DNA of 7,490 nucleotides. It comes from Saprospiraceae bacterium (lineage in GTDB: Bacteria; Bacteroidota; Bacteroidia; Chitinophagales; Saprospiraceae). Shown in pieces: positions 1-4,805 of this stretch. Numbering within the stretch: the first letter of the stretch is position 1; each line of letters starts with the position of its first letter. The stretch is taken from NCBI GenBank assembly GCA_020852155.1, contig JADZBJ010000011.1, positions 1 to 7,490 of the forward strand, in the 5' to 3' direction. The notes under the pieces are model-generated. The model saw only the letters and a program-made list of their open reading frames with translations, did no database searches and was not told where the DNA came from. Made by a program: the position numbers and the translations under genes.

Positions 1-277
1 ACAACAGGGCTTCTCCCGTATTGAGTTCTTCAATGCGGCTGATAATGACCGGGGTGGGAAGAATAGCCGCATTGACGATCAGGTTTTCCTGTTCAATGCG
101 AATTGGATACTTGTCGTGCAGATAATCCTGAGTGATATAGGAAGCGGTACCCTTGAGGTGCCTTTCCCATCTGCCACGCATCGTGAACAGCCCAAGTCGT
201 AGCTCGCCCATAGGGCGTGTTGCCGTCAAAGGCAACAAGTGATTTCGGGCTTCTGAGTCAAAAAGTATGATATTCAT
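1..277 (-). CDS. GlmU-family sugar-nucleotidyltransferase-like protein, N-terminal fragment
   Basis: The frame opens with ATG at 277 and stays open to the window edge, giving 92 residues; the rest of the gene lies off the left side. The N-terminus MNIILFDSEARNHLLPLT, followed by TRPMGELRLG, matches the start of the Bacteroidota GlmU-like family (N-terminal NTP_transf_4-type domain). Members are annotated as sugar-1-phosphate nucleotidyltransferases and would be cytoplasmic; the catalytic core and any C-terminal left-handed beta-helix cannot be seen here. The start is supported by the family N-terminus and by a TTTGC element 6 nt upstream. It lies downstream of rpmE2 on the same strand, but a strong terminator separates the two, so independent transcription is likely. 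As I recall, rpmE2 next to this family is a recurrent arrangement in the phylum. The substrate is not known. Family assignment is fairly secure, function is not. Confidence 0.8.
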   Translation of the reverse strand, partial: MNIILFDSEARNHLLPLTATRPMGELRLGLFTMRGRWERHLKGTASYITQDYLHDKYPIRIEQENLIVNAAILPTPVIISRIEELNTGEALL

Positions 278-282
278 GCTGT

Positions 283-291
283 GCAAAGGTC
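283..291 (-). promoter_or_regulatory. Possible -7 element of the GlmU-like gene
   Basis: Minus strand reads GACCTTTGC, one base off the Bacteroidota TAnnTTTG consensus, and ends 5 nt before the ATG at 277 (6 nt after TTTG). I find no TTTG/TTG about 19-21 bp upstream, where the terminator stem lies, so this is a weak call resting on the same placement seen at other genes in the window. Confidence 0.35.
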
Positions 292-331
292 AAAAAAAAG
301 TCCCAATGACCGGAGGGCACTGGGACTTTTT
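292..331 (-). terminator. Intrinsic terminator of rpmE2
   Basis: An 11-bp perfect stem (295-305 with 321-331; arms AAAAAGTCCCA and TGGGACTTTTT) encloses a 15-nt loop. On the minus strand it is followed directly by the remainder of an eight-T tract. It begins about 22 nt after the rpmE2 stop codon. The plus strand also has A- and T-rich flanks, so it could work in both directions. It ends only 14 nt before the start codon of the next gene. Confidence 0.88.
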
Positions 332-353
332 AAAAATTTCGTGAGCCGAAATC

Positions 354-608
354 TTATTTCGAGAACTTGGCGAATTTTTTGTTGAATTTGTCGATACGAC
401 CTGCGGTATCAACGAATTTCATTTTTCCAGTGAAAAACGGGTGGCTGTAAGCCGAAATTTCCATTTTCACGAGTGGGTATTCTTTGCCGTCTTCCCAAGT
501 CGTGGTTTCTTTCGTGTTCGCGCAAGACTTACCGAGGAATGCGTCATCCGTCGAGATGTCTTTGAAAACGACGGTGCGGTAGCTGGCCGGATGAATATCT
601 TTTTTCAT
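354..608 (-). CDS. rpmE2: Type B 50S ribosomal protein L31
   Basis: Complete 84-residue protein, the usual length for type B L31, a component of the large ribosomal subunit that contributes to the bridge with the 30S head. Recognisable segments are MKKDIHPASYRTVVFKD at the N-terminus, the SHPFFTGK motif (residues 55-62) and FVDTAGRIDKFNKKF near the C-terminus. Only one cysteine (C29) is present and there is no CxxC pair, so this is the zinc-independent C-minus form. In many bacteria that form is paired with zinc-dependent regulation; here the only hint of control is an inverted repeat overlapping the promoter. The ATG at 608 is preferred because it gives the family N-terminus. The 5' leader is about 45 nt, unlike the near-leaderless genes elsewhere in the window. 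A terminator follows closely. Confidence 0.96.
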   Translation of the reverse strand: MKKDIHPASYRTVVFKDISTDDAFLGKSCANTKETTTWEDGKEYPLVKMEISAYSHPFFTGKMKFVDTAGRIDKFNKKFAKFSK

Positions 609-658
609 GCTATAGAGGCAAAAATTTGTTGCTGATCAGCGTTGTCAAAATTCGAGCC

Positions 659-692
659 GCAAAAGTAACACTTCCGGGCAGCGTTCACCAAA
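659..692 (-). promoter_or_regulatory. rpmE2 promoter (Bacteroidota type)
   Basis: On the minus strand a -33 TTTG (692-689) is followed after 21 bp by TACTTTTGC (667-659), matching TTTG-N19-21-TAnnTTTG. Transcription would begin near 652-656, leaving a leader of about 45 nt before the ATG. This is one of the two best promoters in the window, with both elements at correct spacing. Confidence 0.8.
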
Positions 693-712
693 TTTTTTAT
701 GGAAAAATTGGT
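687..712. promoter_or_regulatory. Inverted repeat overlapping the rpmE2 -33 box
   Basis: ACCAAATTTTT (687-697) pairs with AAAAATTGGT (703-712): ten base pairs with a single bulged A and a TATGG loop. One arm covers the -33 TTTG of rpmE2. The position suits an operator or an upstream A/T-rich activating element. No specific regulator can be named from sequence alone. Confidence 0.4.
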
Positions 713-909
713 AAAAACTTAGGTCGAAGGTAAAAGGTGGCCGGCAGAAGGGTTTTTTCCTGATTTTTAATCAATGACCGTTGTGGAAAACTCCGACTAA
801 CACCACTTGCGTAACTTATTGATTTTAAGCAAATTATCATCATTATACTATGTAGCAATTTTTATTTCCCGCAGATTTTAAAAGTCATTCACCGGGAGTA
901 CGCAGCATC
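713..909. other. Non-coding spacer, nothing recognised
   Basis: Part of the 354-bp gap between the rpmE2 start and the esterase stop. It is A/T rich with stop codons in all frames. I see no tRNA, no convincing hairpin-plus-T-tract for the esterase, and no start-context signal of the type used elsewhere in the window. Confidence 0.5.
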
Positions 910-954
910 ACCAAATAACCAGATCACCAAATAACCAAATACCCAAATACCCAG
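910..954. repeat. 8-bp tandem repeat (ACCAAATA-like)
   Basis: Six consecutive 8-bp units in register: ACCAAATA (910), ACCAGATC (918), ACCAAATA (926 and 934), CCCAAATA (942) and a partial CCCAG (950). It ends 8 bp before the esterase stop codon (963), so it sits at the 3' end of that gene on the minus strand. No coding function. Confidence 0.9.
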
Positions 955-962
955 TTCAACAA

Positions 963-2036
963 TCAATCAAACAGCCACTGCGCCGCTTTCGGAAATTCCT
1001 GTCCCCAGCGTGCTTCATTGTGGCGGCCATTGGGATCCACCTCCAGCCGCAGTTGCAATTTGGAGGTATCATACCCCCTGTGGCCCAGGGTTTGGATAAA
1101 ACGCTTGGAATTGGCCGTCATCGAAGCGCCTTCTTTACCGCCTGCGTAGAGGTAAATTTTAGTGACTTCATTGCCTTGAAAATGCACCGGCTCGAAGTAG
1201 ATATAAGGCGACACCCACAGCGAGGGCGAAAAAATCATGAACCTTGAAAACACTTTGGGAAACATCAATCCCGCATAAATGCTGATGAGTCCGCCCATAC
1301 TACTGCCGCCAATACCTGTGTTCTGGCGATCTGTCAAGGTGCGCAATTTCCCGTCAATGTAAGGCTTGAGCGTTTCGGCGATAAAACGGGCGTATTCGCG
1401 GCCAAGGCCTGCGCCCCATTTAGCGTCATTGTAGGGCATGTATTCCTTAATACGTTCTCGACCGCCGTGGTCAATGCCGACCACGATAAACTGCCCTCCG
1501 CCATTTTGGGCCAAGGCCGCTAATTGGCGGTCAACCCCCCAGGTACCGAAGGGCGCATCATTTTCAAAAAGGTTTTGCCCATCCTGAAGGTACAACACCG
1601 GGAACCGGCGTTCAGGCTCCTGATAATAATTGTAAGGCAACAGGACTGACACACGGCGGCGGCGGCGCAACTGAGGCACATTAAACCGTTTGGCCACCAC
1701 TTCAATATGCGGATAAAAGGAGGAATCGTACCAGTTGGCGTGTGTTTTCCAGTTGGGTACGGTATCTTTTACCTGGCCTTTAGGCGATGAAATATAGCGA
1801 TTCTGACGCGGGTTGCCATGCGCATCCAGTTCCTCCGCTTCCCAACCGCCTTTGATGTATTTATACTCAAACGGACCTTGCGTAACAGGCGTGTCCTGAA
1901 AAGTGTACTGATAATGCCCGTCCTTGACTTTGAGCATCTTGTATTTATCATCCTTCGTTGCCCAACCGTTAAACGAACCGGTCAGGAATACTGGCCTGGT
2001 GTCGTCGTTTGGGGTGAACAAATCCAATATTAGCAT
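963..2036 (-). CDS. Alpha/beta-hydrolase esterase with N-terminal CBM48-like domain
   Basis: Complete 357-residue protein. Residues 1 to about 90 resemble an immunoglobulin-like early-set/CBM48 fold with the typical TGSFNGW motif (19-25) and a later FEYKY strand (56-60). Residues of about 110-357 are a putative esterase (PF00756-like): FPVLYLQDGQNLF (145-157), the nucleophile elbow GGSSMGG with Ser246, LYAGGKEG with Glu302 as likely acid, and His339 in GRHNEARW as likely catalytic base. There is no signal peptide, so it is probably cytoplasmic. Relatives with this layout include enterochelin-esterase-like and glycan-deacylating enzymes; the substrate cannot be told. The N-terminal domain suggests a carbohydrate or glucan ligand (inference). 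R124-R128 is a run of five arginines in the linker. No clear promoter is visible; the REP-like pair lies just upstream and an 8-bp tandem repeat just downstream. Confidence 0.88.
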   Translation of the reverse strand: MLILDLFTPNDDTRPVFLTGSFNGWATKDDKYKMLKVKDGHYQYTFQDTPVTQGPFEYKYIKGGWEAEELDAHGNPRQNRYISSPKGQVKDTVPNWKTHANWYDSSFYPHIEVVAKRFNVPQLRRRRRVSVLLPYNYYQEPERRFPVLYLQDGQNLFENDAPFGTWGVDRQLAALAQNGGGQFIVVGIDHGGRERIKEYMPYNDAKWGAGLGREYARFIAETLKPYIDGKLRTLTDRQNTGIGGSSMGGLISIYAGLMFPKVFSRFMIFSPSLWVSPYIYFEPVHFQGNEVTKIYLYAGGKEGASMTANSKRFIQTLGHRGYDTSKLQLRLEVDPNGRHNEARWGQEFPKAAQWLFD

Positions 2037-2065
2037 GTGAGAATTTTTCGATTAAGTCCGATTGA

Positions 2066-2119
2066 GTCTGGACCCGTGACTGAAGTCGTGGGTTAGTGAA
2101 TCGCCACTGGTCATGTTAA
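2066..2119 (+). repeat. REP-like stem-loop repeat, copy 1
   Basis: First of two 54-bp units that are 48/54 identical and start 75 bp apart. The stem is CCCGTGAC-TGAA-GTCGTGGG (2073-2092). Compared with copy 2 it has two changes (A to G, C to T) in the left arm. Both still pair as G-T wobbles on the plus strand but become A-C mismatches on the minus strand. Such palindromes resemble REP elements or the end structures of IS200/IS605-type elements; no transposase is in the window. Confidence 0.75.
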
Positions 2120-2133
2120 GTATCACTCACTCA

Positions 2134-2146
2134 CCACACTGTGTGG
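2134..2146. repeat. Short palindrome between the REP-like copies
   Basis: CCACACTGTGTGG is a perfect inverted repeat with 6-bp arms around a central T. It abuts the copy 2 stem, so copy 2 carries two adjacent hairpins. It could be part of the repeat family or part of a MarR-gene terminator on the minus strand; there is no T-tract to make that firm. Confidence 0.5.
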
Positions 2147-2194
2147 CCCCACGACTGAAGTCGTGGGTTAATGAATCGCTACTGGTCATGTTAA
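2141..2194 (+). repeat. REP-like stem-loop repeat, copy 2, overlapping the end of the MarR gene
   Basis: Second 54-bp unit, with a perfect stem-loop CCCACGACTGAAGTCGTGGG (2148-2167; 8-bp stem with TGAA loop, or 9 bp by strict symmetry). The unit continues through ACTGGTCATGTTAA to 2194. On the minus strand this includes the last two codons and the TGA of the MarR gene. The hairpin lies 18 nt beyond that stop and could protect or terminate the transcript. Confidence 0.8.
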
Positions 2195-2662
2195 CTCACC
2201 CACACCGGTTTCCCGGAGTTTTTCAAGCAGACTGGCCAGTGTATCCACTTCATGGTCGTCAAGATGTACGCCCGGCATGGTTGAATCGTCCACCAGATTC
2301 AGGCGTGCAATTTCCTGCACCATAGCCATTCCTGATTCCGTGATGCTGACTTGCACTTTACGGCGGTCGTAATCGTCCACAATTCGGCGTATCAATTGGC
2401 GATCATGTAATTTATCCACCAGACGGCTGACATTGCTTTCGCGATCCAACATGCGGCTTTTTATGTCCACAACGGTCAGGCCTTTGGGTGCGCTACCGTT
2501 CAGGATACGAAGCACATTGTATTGCTGATGTGTAATACCAAATGGCTTGAGTCGCCTGGTGATTATATTTTCCAGCCAACTGGCTGTAAATATAATATTC
2601 AACACAGCCGATTGCCGACGGCTGAGTTGCTTGGTTGTCTTGATTTCATCTTCGATTTTCAT
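2186..2662 (-). CDS. MarR-family transcriptional regulator
   Basis: Complete 158-residue winged-helix DNA-binding protein, usual length for MarR. An N-terminal dimerisation helix (about 15-40) is followed by GITHQQYNVLRIL (42-54), the helix-turn-helix (about 61-91, recognition helix around RESNVSRLVDKL, 74-85), the beta-wing with the family DxR signature (YDRRKVQVSIT, 98-108), and C-terminal dimerisation helices. There is no cysteine, so a thiol-based oxidant switch of the OhrR kind is excluded; the ligand is unknown. It diverges from a diheme peroxidase gene with 175 bp between the starts, a common layout for MarR targets. A full promoter ends 4 nt before the ATG. The stop codon and last two codons lie inside a REP-like repeat, which suggests a recently changed C-terminus or a duplication that started here. 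Confidence 0.93.
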   Translation of the reverse strand: MKIEDEIKTTKQLSRRQSAVLNIIFTASWLENIITRRLKPFGITHQQYNVLRILNGSAPKGLTVVDIKSRMLDRESNVSRLVDKLHDRQLIRRIVDDYDRRKVQVSITESGMAMVQEIARLNLVDDSTMPGVHLDDHEVDTLASLLEKLRETGVGELT

Positions 2663-2666
2663 GGCC

Positions 2667-2697
2667 CAAAAGTAGCAACTTGTTTTTTCCGGCCAAG
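2667..2697 (-). promoter_or_regulatory. marR-family gene promoter, near-leaderless
   Basis: Minus strand: -33 CTTG (2697-2694), 19 bp, then TACTTTTG (2674-2667), a full match to TAnnTTTG. TTTG ends 4 nt before the ATG at 2662, so transcription should start at or next to the start codon. An imperfect inverted repeat, AAGT-TGCT-ACTT (about 2670-2681), overlaps the -7 box and could be an autoregulatory operator. Confidence 0.75.
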
Positions 2698-2825
2698 ACC
2701 GTATTTACGCCAATGCATTAATGATATTCAAATGACGGGCCAATTTTTTAAGGCCAGGTGTTTAAAATCAACAACCCAACGACGAATGTCATTTTGTACC
2801 AGCCTCTACATTGAATTTCATTACT

Positions 2826-2834
2826 TAATTTTGC
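2826..2834 (+). promoter_or_regulatory. -7 element of the diheme peroxidase gene, near-leaderless
   Basis: TAATTTTGC fits TAnnTTTG exactly and TTTG ends 4 nt before the ATG at 2838. I do not see TTTG/TTG at the best -33 spacing; the nearest TTG (2811-2813) is only 12 bp upstream. A small symmetric element TGAATTTCA (2812-2820) lies directly before the box and is a candidate operator half for the divergent regulator. Weak core upstream sequence would fit a gene needing activation or derepression. Confidence 0.6.
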
Positions 2835-2837
2835 GGC

Positions 2838-3776
2838 ATGAAAAAACTGACCTTCTTCTTGTTGGCATTGCCAATTCTGGTTGGCGTTTTTGCCACATCT
2901 ACACTGCCCGATACGCCCGAAAAACTGGGAGAAAAACTCTTTTTTGACCCTATTTTATCAGAAGACAGCACAGTTAGTTGTGCATCTTGCCACCGTCCGG
3001 AATTTGCATTTGCGGACACCTTGCCCTTTAGCCGAGGGGTAAAAGGACAATTCGGACGACGCAACACACCCGGCATTACCAACATGGTGGCCAGGCCATA
3101 TTTCTTTTTTGATGGCCGCGCCGCCACCCTTGAGCATCAGGTCATGCAGCCGATTATGGATACCAAAGAAATGCGGATGACCATGCGCATCATGACGGAC
3201 AAGTTGCAAAATCATCCTGAGTATAAAGCGGCATTTTGGCAGGTATTCAAGCACGAACCCGACAGCGTACATGTTTCCAGGGCATTGGCGGCTTATACGC
3301 GCACCCTCGAAACGTCCGACACGCCGTTTGACCGCTGGATGCAGGGCAATGAAAAAGCCATGAGCGCATCAGCCGTCAGGGGACGCGCCGTTTTTATGGA
3401 AAAAGGCAAATGTTTCGACTGCCATTTTTCGCCTGATTTCACCGGCGATGAATTCCGAAATGTGGGTTTGTACACCGGAGAGGGGCAGTTTGCCGACGCC
3501 GGAAGGCACGATGTGACGAAACAACCGCAAGACCTCGGCAAATTCAAAGTACCGGGCCTGCGCAATGTGGCGGTTACTGCACCATATATGCACAACGGCA
3601 TGTTCCGTACGCTGGAAGAGGTTATTGATTTTTATGACCAGCCCGACAAGTTTGTCAAGGGCGCTATCAATCGGGATACTCTGCTGAACAAGCCACTCAA
3701 CCTCAGCACCGAAGAAAAACGCGACCTCAAGGCTTTTCTGGAAGCCCTCACCGATGATCGTTTTGTAAAGAAGTAA
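2838..3776 (+). CDS. Diheme cytochrome-c peroxidase / MauG-type protein
   Basis: Complete 312-residue protein. A Sec signal peptide (KK, then a hydrophobic stretch to about residue 19) sends it to the periplasm; there is no lipobox cysteine. Two haem c sites are present: C48-A-S-C51-H52 in the N-terminal domain and C192-F-D-C195-H196 in the C-terminal domain. Family landmarks are FDGRAATLEHQ (91-101), a P-x(4)-KEM stretch (105-112), VPGLRNVAVTAPYMHNG (238-254) and LxEVIDFYD near the end. CCP_MauG proteins reduce H2O2 using cytochrome c or cupredoxin electrons, or act in tryptophan-derived cofactor formation; no mauG partner gene is here, so peroxidase-like activity is the simpler reading. Cytochrome c maturation genes must be elsewhere. 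It is divergent from the MarR gene, which may regulate it. The ATG is fixed by the signal peptide and the TAATTTTGC element just before it. Confidence 0.93.
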   Translation: MKKLTFFLLALPILVGVFATSTLPDTPEKLGEKLFFDPILSEDSTVSCASCHRPEFAFADTLPFSRGVKGQFGRRNTPGITNMVARPYFFFDGRAATLEHQVMQPIMDTKEMRMTMRIMTDKLQNHPEYKAAFWQVFKHEPDSVHVSRALAAYTRTLETSDTPFDRWMQGNEKAMSASAVRGRAVFMEKGKCFDCHFSPDFTGDEFRNVGLYTGEGQFADAGRHDVTKQPQDLGKFKVPGLRNVAVTAPYMHNGMFRTLEEVIDFYDQPDKFVKGAINRDTLLNKPLNLSTEEKRDLKAFLEALTDDRFVKK

Positions 3777-3783
3777 GTACCAT

Positions 3784-3838
3784 GATTTAAGTGATTTTGA
3801 AGATTTGCATGATTGATTTTCTTGATTTTCAAGGATTT
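3784..3838. repeat. Degenerate ~9-bp tandem repeat (GATTT / AAATC core)
   Basis: GATTT occurs at 3784, 3793, 3802, 3815, 3824 and 3834, that is at spacings of 9, 9, 13, 9 and 10 bp; on the minus strand the units read AAATCnnnn. It begins 7 bp after the peroxidase stop codon. No terminator hairpin is visible between the stop and the repeat. Confidence 0.7.
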
Positions 3839-3884
3839 ACAGACGTGAACCATTCAAAACCGCTAAGGGTTAACTATTAGTACG

Positions 3885-3893
3885 TACTTTCGC
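3885..3893 (+). promoter_or_regulatory. Weak -7-like element in the spacer
   Basis: TACTTTCGC is one base off TAnnTTTGC and resembles the confirmed-looking boxes of rpmE2 and the MarR gene. No -33 match is found 19-21 bp upstream, and the next start codon is about 135 bp away behind an inverted repeat. It could give the DedA gene a long structured leader, but a closer candidate exists. Confidence 0.25.
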
Positions 3894-3920
3894 GGCTCAT
3901 TCTAAACCGTTTTCTCCTCG

Positions 3921-3997
3921 AACACTTTTCAAATTTCAAATTGTACATTTTATTTATTTGAAATTTGAAATCTATAATTTGAAATTTGAAAGGTGTT
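3921..3997. repeat. Inverted repeat built of 7-bp TTTGAAA units
   Basis: Arms of 22 bp (3921-3942 and 3976-3997) match with one mismatch and enclose 33 bp. Inside them the heptamer TTTGAAA is repeated in strict 7-bp register at 3957, 3964, 3978 and 3985 (with TCTATAA at 3971). Two copies are inverted (TTTCAAA at 3927 and 3934). It lies 30 bp before the preferred start of the DedA gene, and a TTG inside it could be mistaken for a start codon. Confidence 0.88.
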
Positions 3998-4016
3998 GTG
4001 GGCCGGAAAACCGAAC

Positions 4017-4024
4017 CAATTTTG
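4017..4024 (+). promoter_or_regulatory. Possible -7 element of the DedA gene
   Basis: CAATTTTG is one base off TAnnTTTG and ends 3 nt before GTG at 4028. This repeats the TTTG-to-start spacing of 3-6 nt seen at other genes in the window and is the main local support for the GTG start. No -33 box is evident. Confidence 0.35.
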
Positions 4025-4027
4025 ATT

Positions 4028-4669
4028 GTGATTGAACTGCTTACCCAACTGCTGGATTTTATTCGCCACCTCGACGTACACCTTGAAAACATCATGCGGG
4101 AGTACGAGGTATTGACTTACCTCATTCTGGCGCTCATTATTTTTTGTGAAACAGGCCTGGTTGTGACTCCTTTTCTGCCGGGCGATTCGCTGCTGTTTGC
4201 AGCCGGAGCCATTACGGCCAAAACAGGTATCCTGAATGTCTGGCTGCTCATACCGCTGCTGTTTTTAGCGGCTATTCTGGGCGACAACACCAACTATTTT
4301 TTCGGAAGATTTCTGGGAAACAAGGTTTTCAAACGCGACTATTGGTTTCTGAAACGGGAATATATTGACCGTACGCAGGAATTTTATGCCAAATACGGCG
4401 GCCGGACATTGGTCATTGCGCGCTTTGTTCCCATCATCCGCACATTTGCGCCATTTGTGGCTGGCGTCGGTAAAATGGACTATCGTCGTTTTATCGGCTA
4501 CTGCATCGGTGGCGGCATACTTTGGGTTACCCTGCTGACGCTGGCTGGCTATTTCCTCGGCTCACATCCATTCGTAAAAGCCAACTTCGAAGTCGTCATT
4601 TTCGCTGTCATCGGCATTTCTGTACTTCCGATTATTGTGGAGTTTGTCCGGGCGAAAATGAAGAAATGA
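4028..4669 (+). CDS. DedA/VTT-family integral membrane protein
   Basis: Predicted 213 residues with the GTG at 4028. Family landmarks: FCETGLVVTPFLPGDSLL (39-56), the acidic/Pro-rich re-entrant loop with Glu41 and Asp53; GDNTNYFFGRFLG (85-97); and ARFVPIIRTFAPFVAGVGKM (131-150) with Arg132 and Arg138. Several hydrophobic segments (about 29-48, 54-64, 70-85, 155-178, 186-208) place it in the inner membrane. DedA proteins are lipid carriers/scramblases implicated in undecaprenyl-phosphate or phospholipid flipping and envelope homeostasis; the precise lipid is not deducible here. The start is uncertain: an in-frame TTG at 3986 would add 14 residues encoded partly by the TTTGAAA repeat, which do not look like family sequence, while GTG 4028 gives the usual short amphipathic N-terminus. 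It is converged on by the dehydrogenase gene. Confidence 0.92.
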   Translation: MIELLTQLLDFIRHLDVHLENIMREYEVLTYLILALIIFCETGLVVTPFLPGDSLLFAAGAITAKTGILNVWLLIPLLFLAAILGDNTNYFFGRFLGNKVFKRDYWFLKREYIDRTQEFYAKYGGRTLVIARFVPIIRTFAPFVAGVGKMDYRRFIGYCIGGGILWVTLLTLAGYFLGSHPFVKANFEVVIFAVIGISVLPIIVEFVRAKMKK

Positions 4670-4675
4670 ATTTGG

Positions 4676-4805
4676 GAGTTATGAGTTAGGAGTTATGAGT
4701 TATGAGTTAGGAGTTATGAGTTATGAGTTAGGAGTTATGAGTTTTTTCACCCACTCTACTCATGTTGAAAAAACTCATAACTCCTAACTCCTAACTCATA
4801 ACTCC
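4676..4805. repeat. Heptamer tandem repeat folded into a long inverted repeat
   Basis: From 4676, ten 7-bp units run in register: GAGTTAT and GAGTTAG in the order T,G,T three times (21-bp higher period), then GAGTTTT. The last part (4710-4748) is matched by an inverted arm at 4767-4805: 39 bp with one mismatch and an 18-nt loop. It begins 7 bp after the DedA stop and runs across the dehydrogenase stop (TGA at 4798-4796). It could terminate both converging transcripts, although no T-tract follows the hairpin on either strand. Confidence 0.95.

Noticed and set aside
2072..2194. CRISPR array
   Set aside because: There are only two repeat copies; their 54-bp units are separated by just 21 bp and contain a palindrome. 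No cas gene is present.
2066..2194. Complete insertion sequence or MITE
   Set aside because: There is no transposase, no target-site duplication that I can recognise, and no terminal inverted repeats bounding the pair; REP-like is the more modest call.
2522..2947. 141-codon plus-strand frame spanning the MarR start, the spacer and the beginning of the peroxidase gene
   Set aside because: It overlaps two well-supported genes and both promoters, has no family resemblance, and its composition is that of an antisense/out-of-frame shadow.
3986..4027. Longer DedA start at the TTG at 3986
   Set aside because: The added 14 residues begin inside the TTTGAAA repeat and do not resemble DedA N-termini. 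The GTG at 4028 has the local TTTG context.
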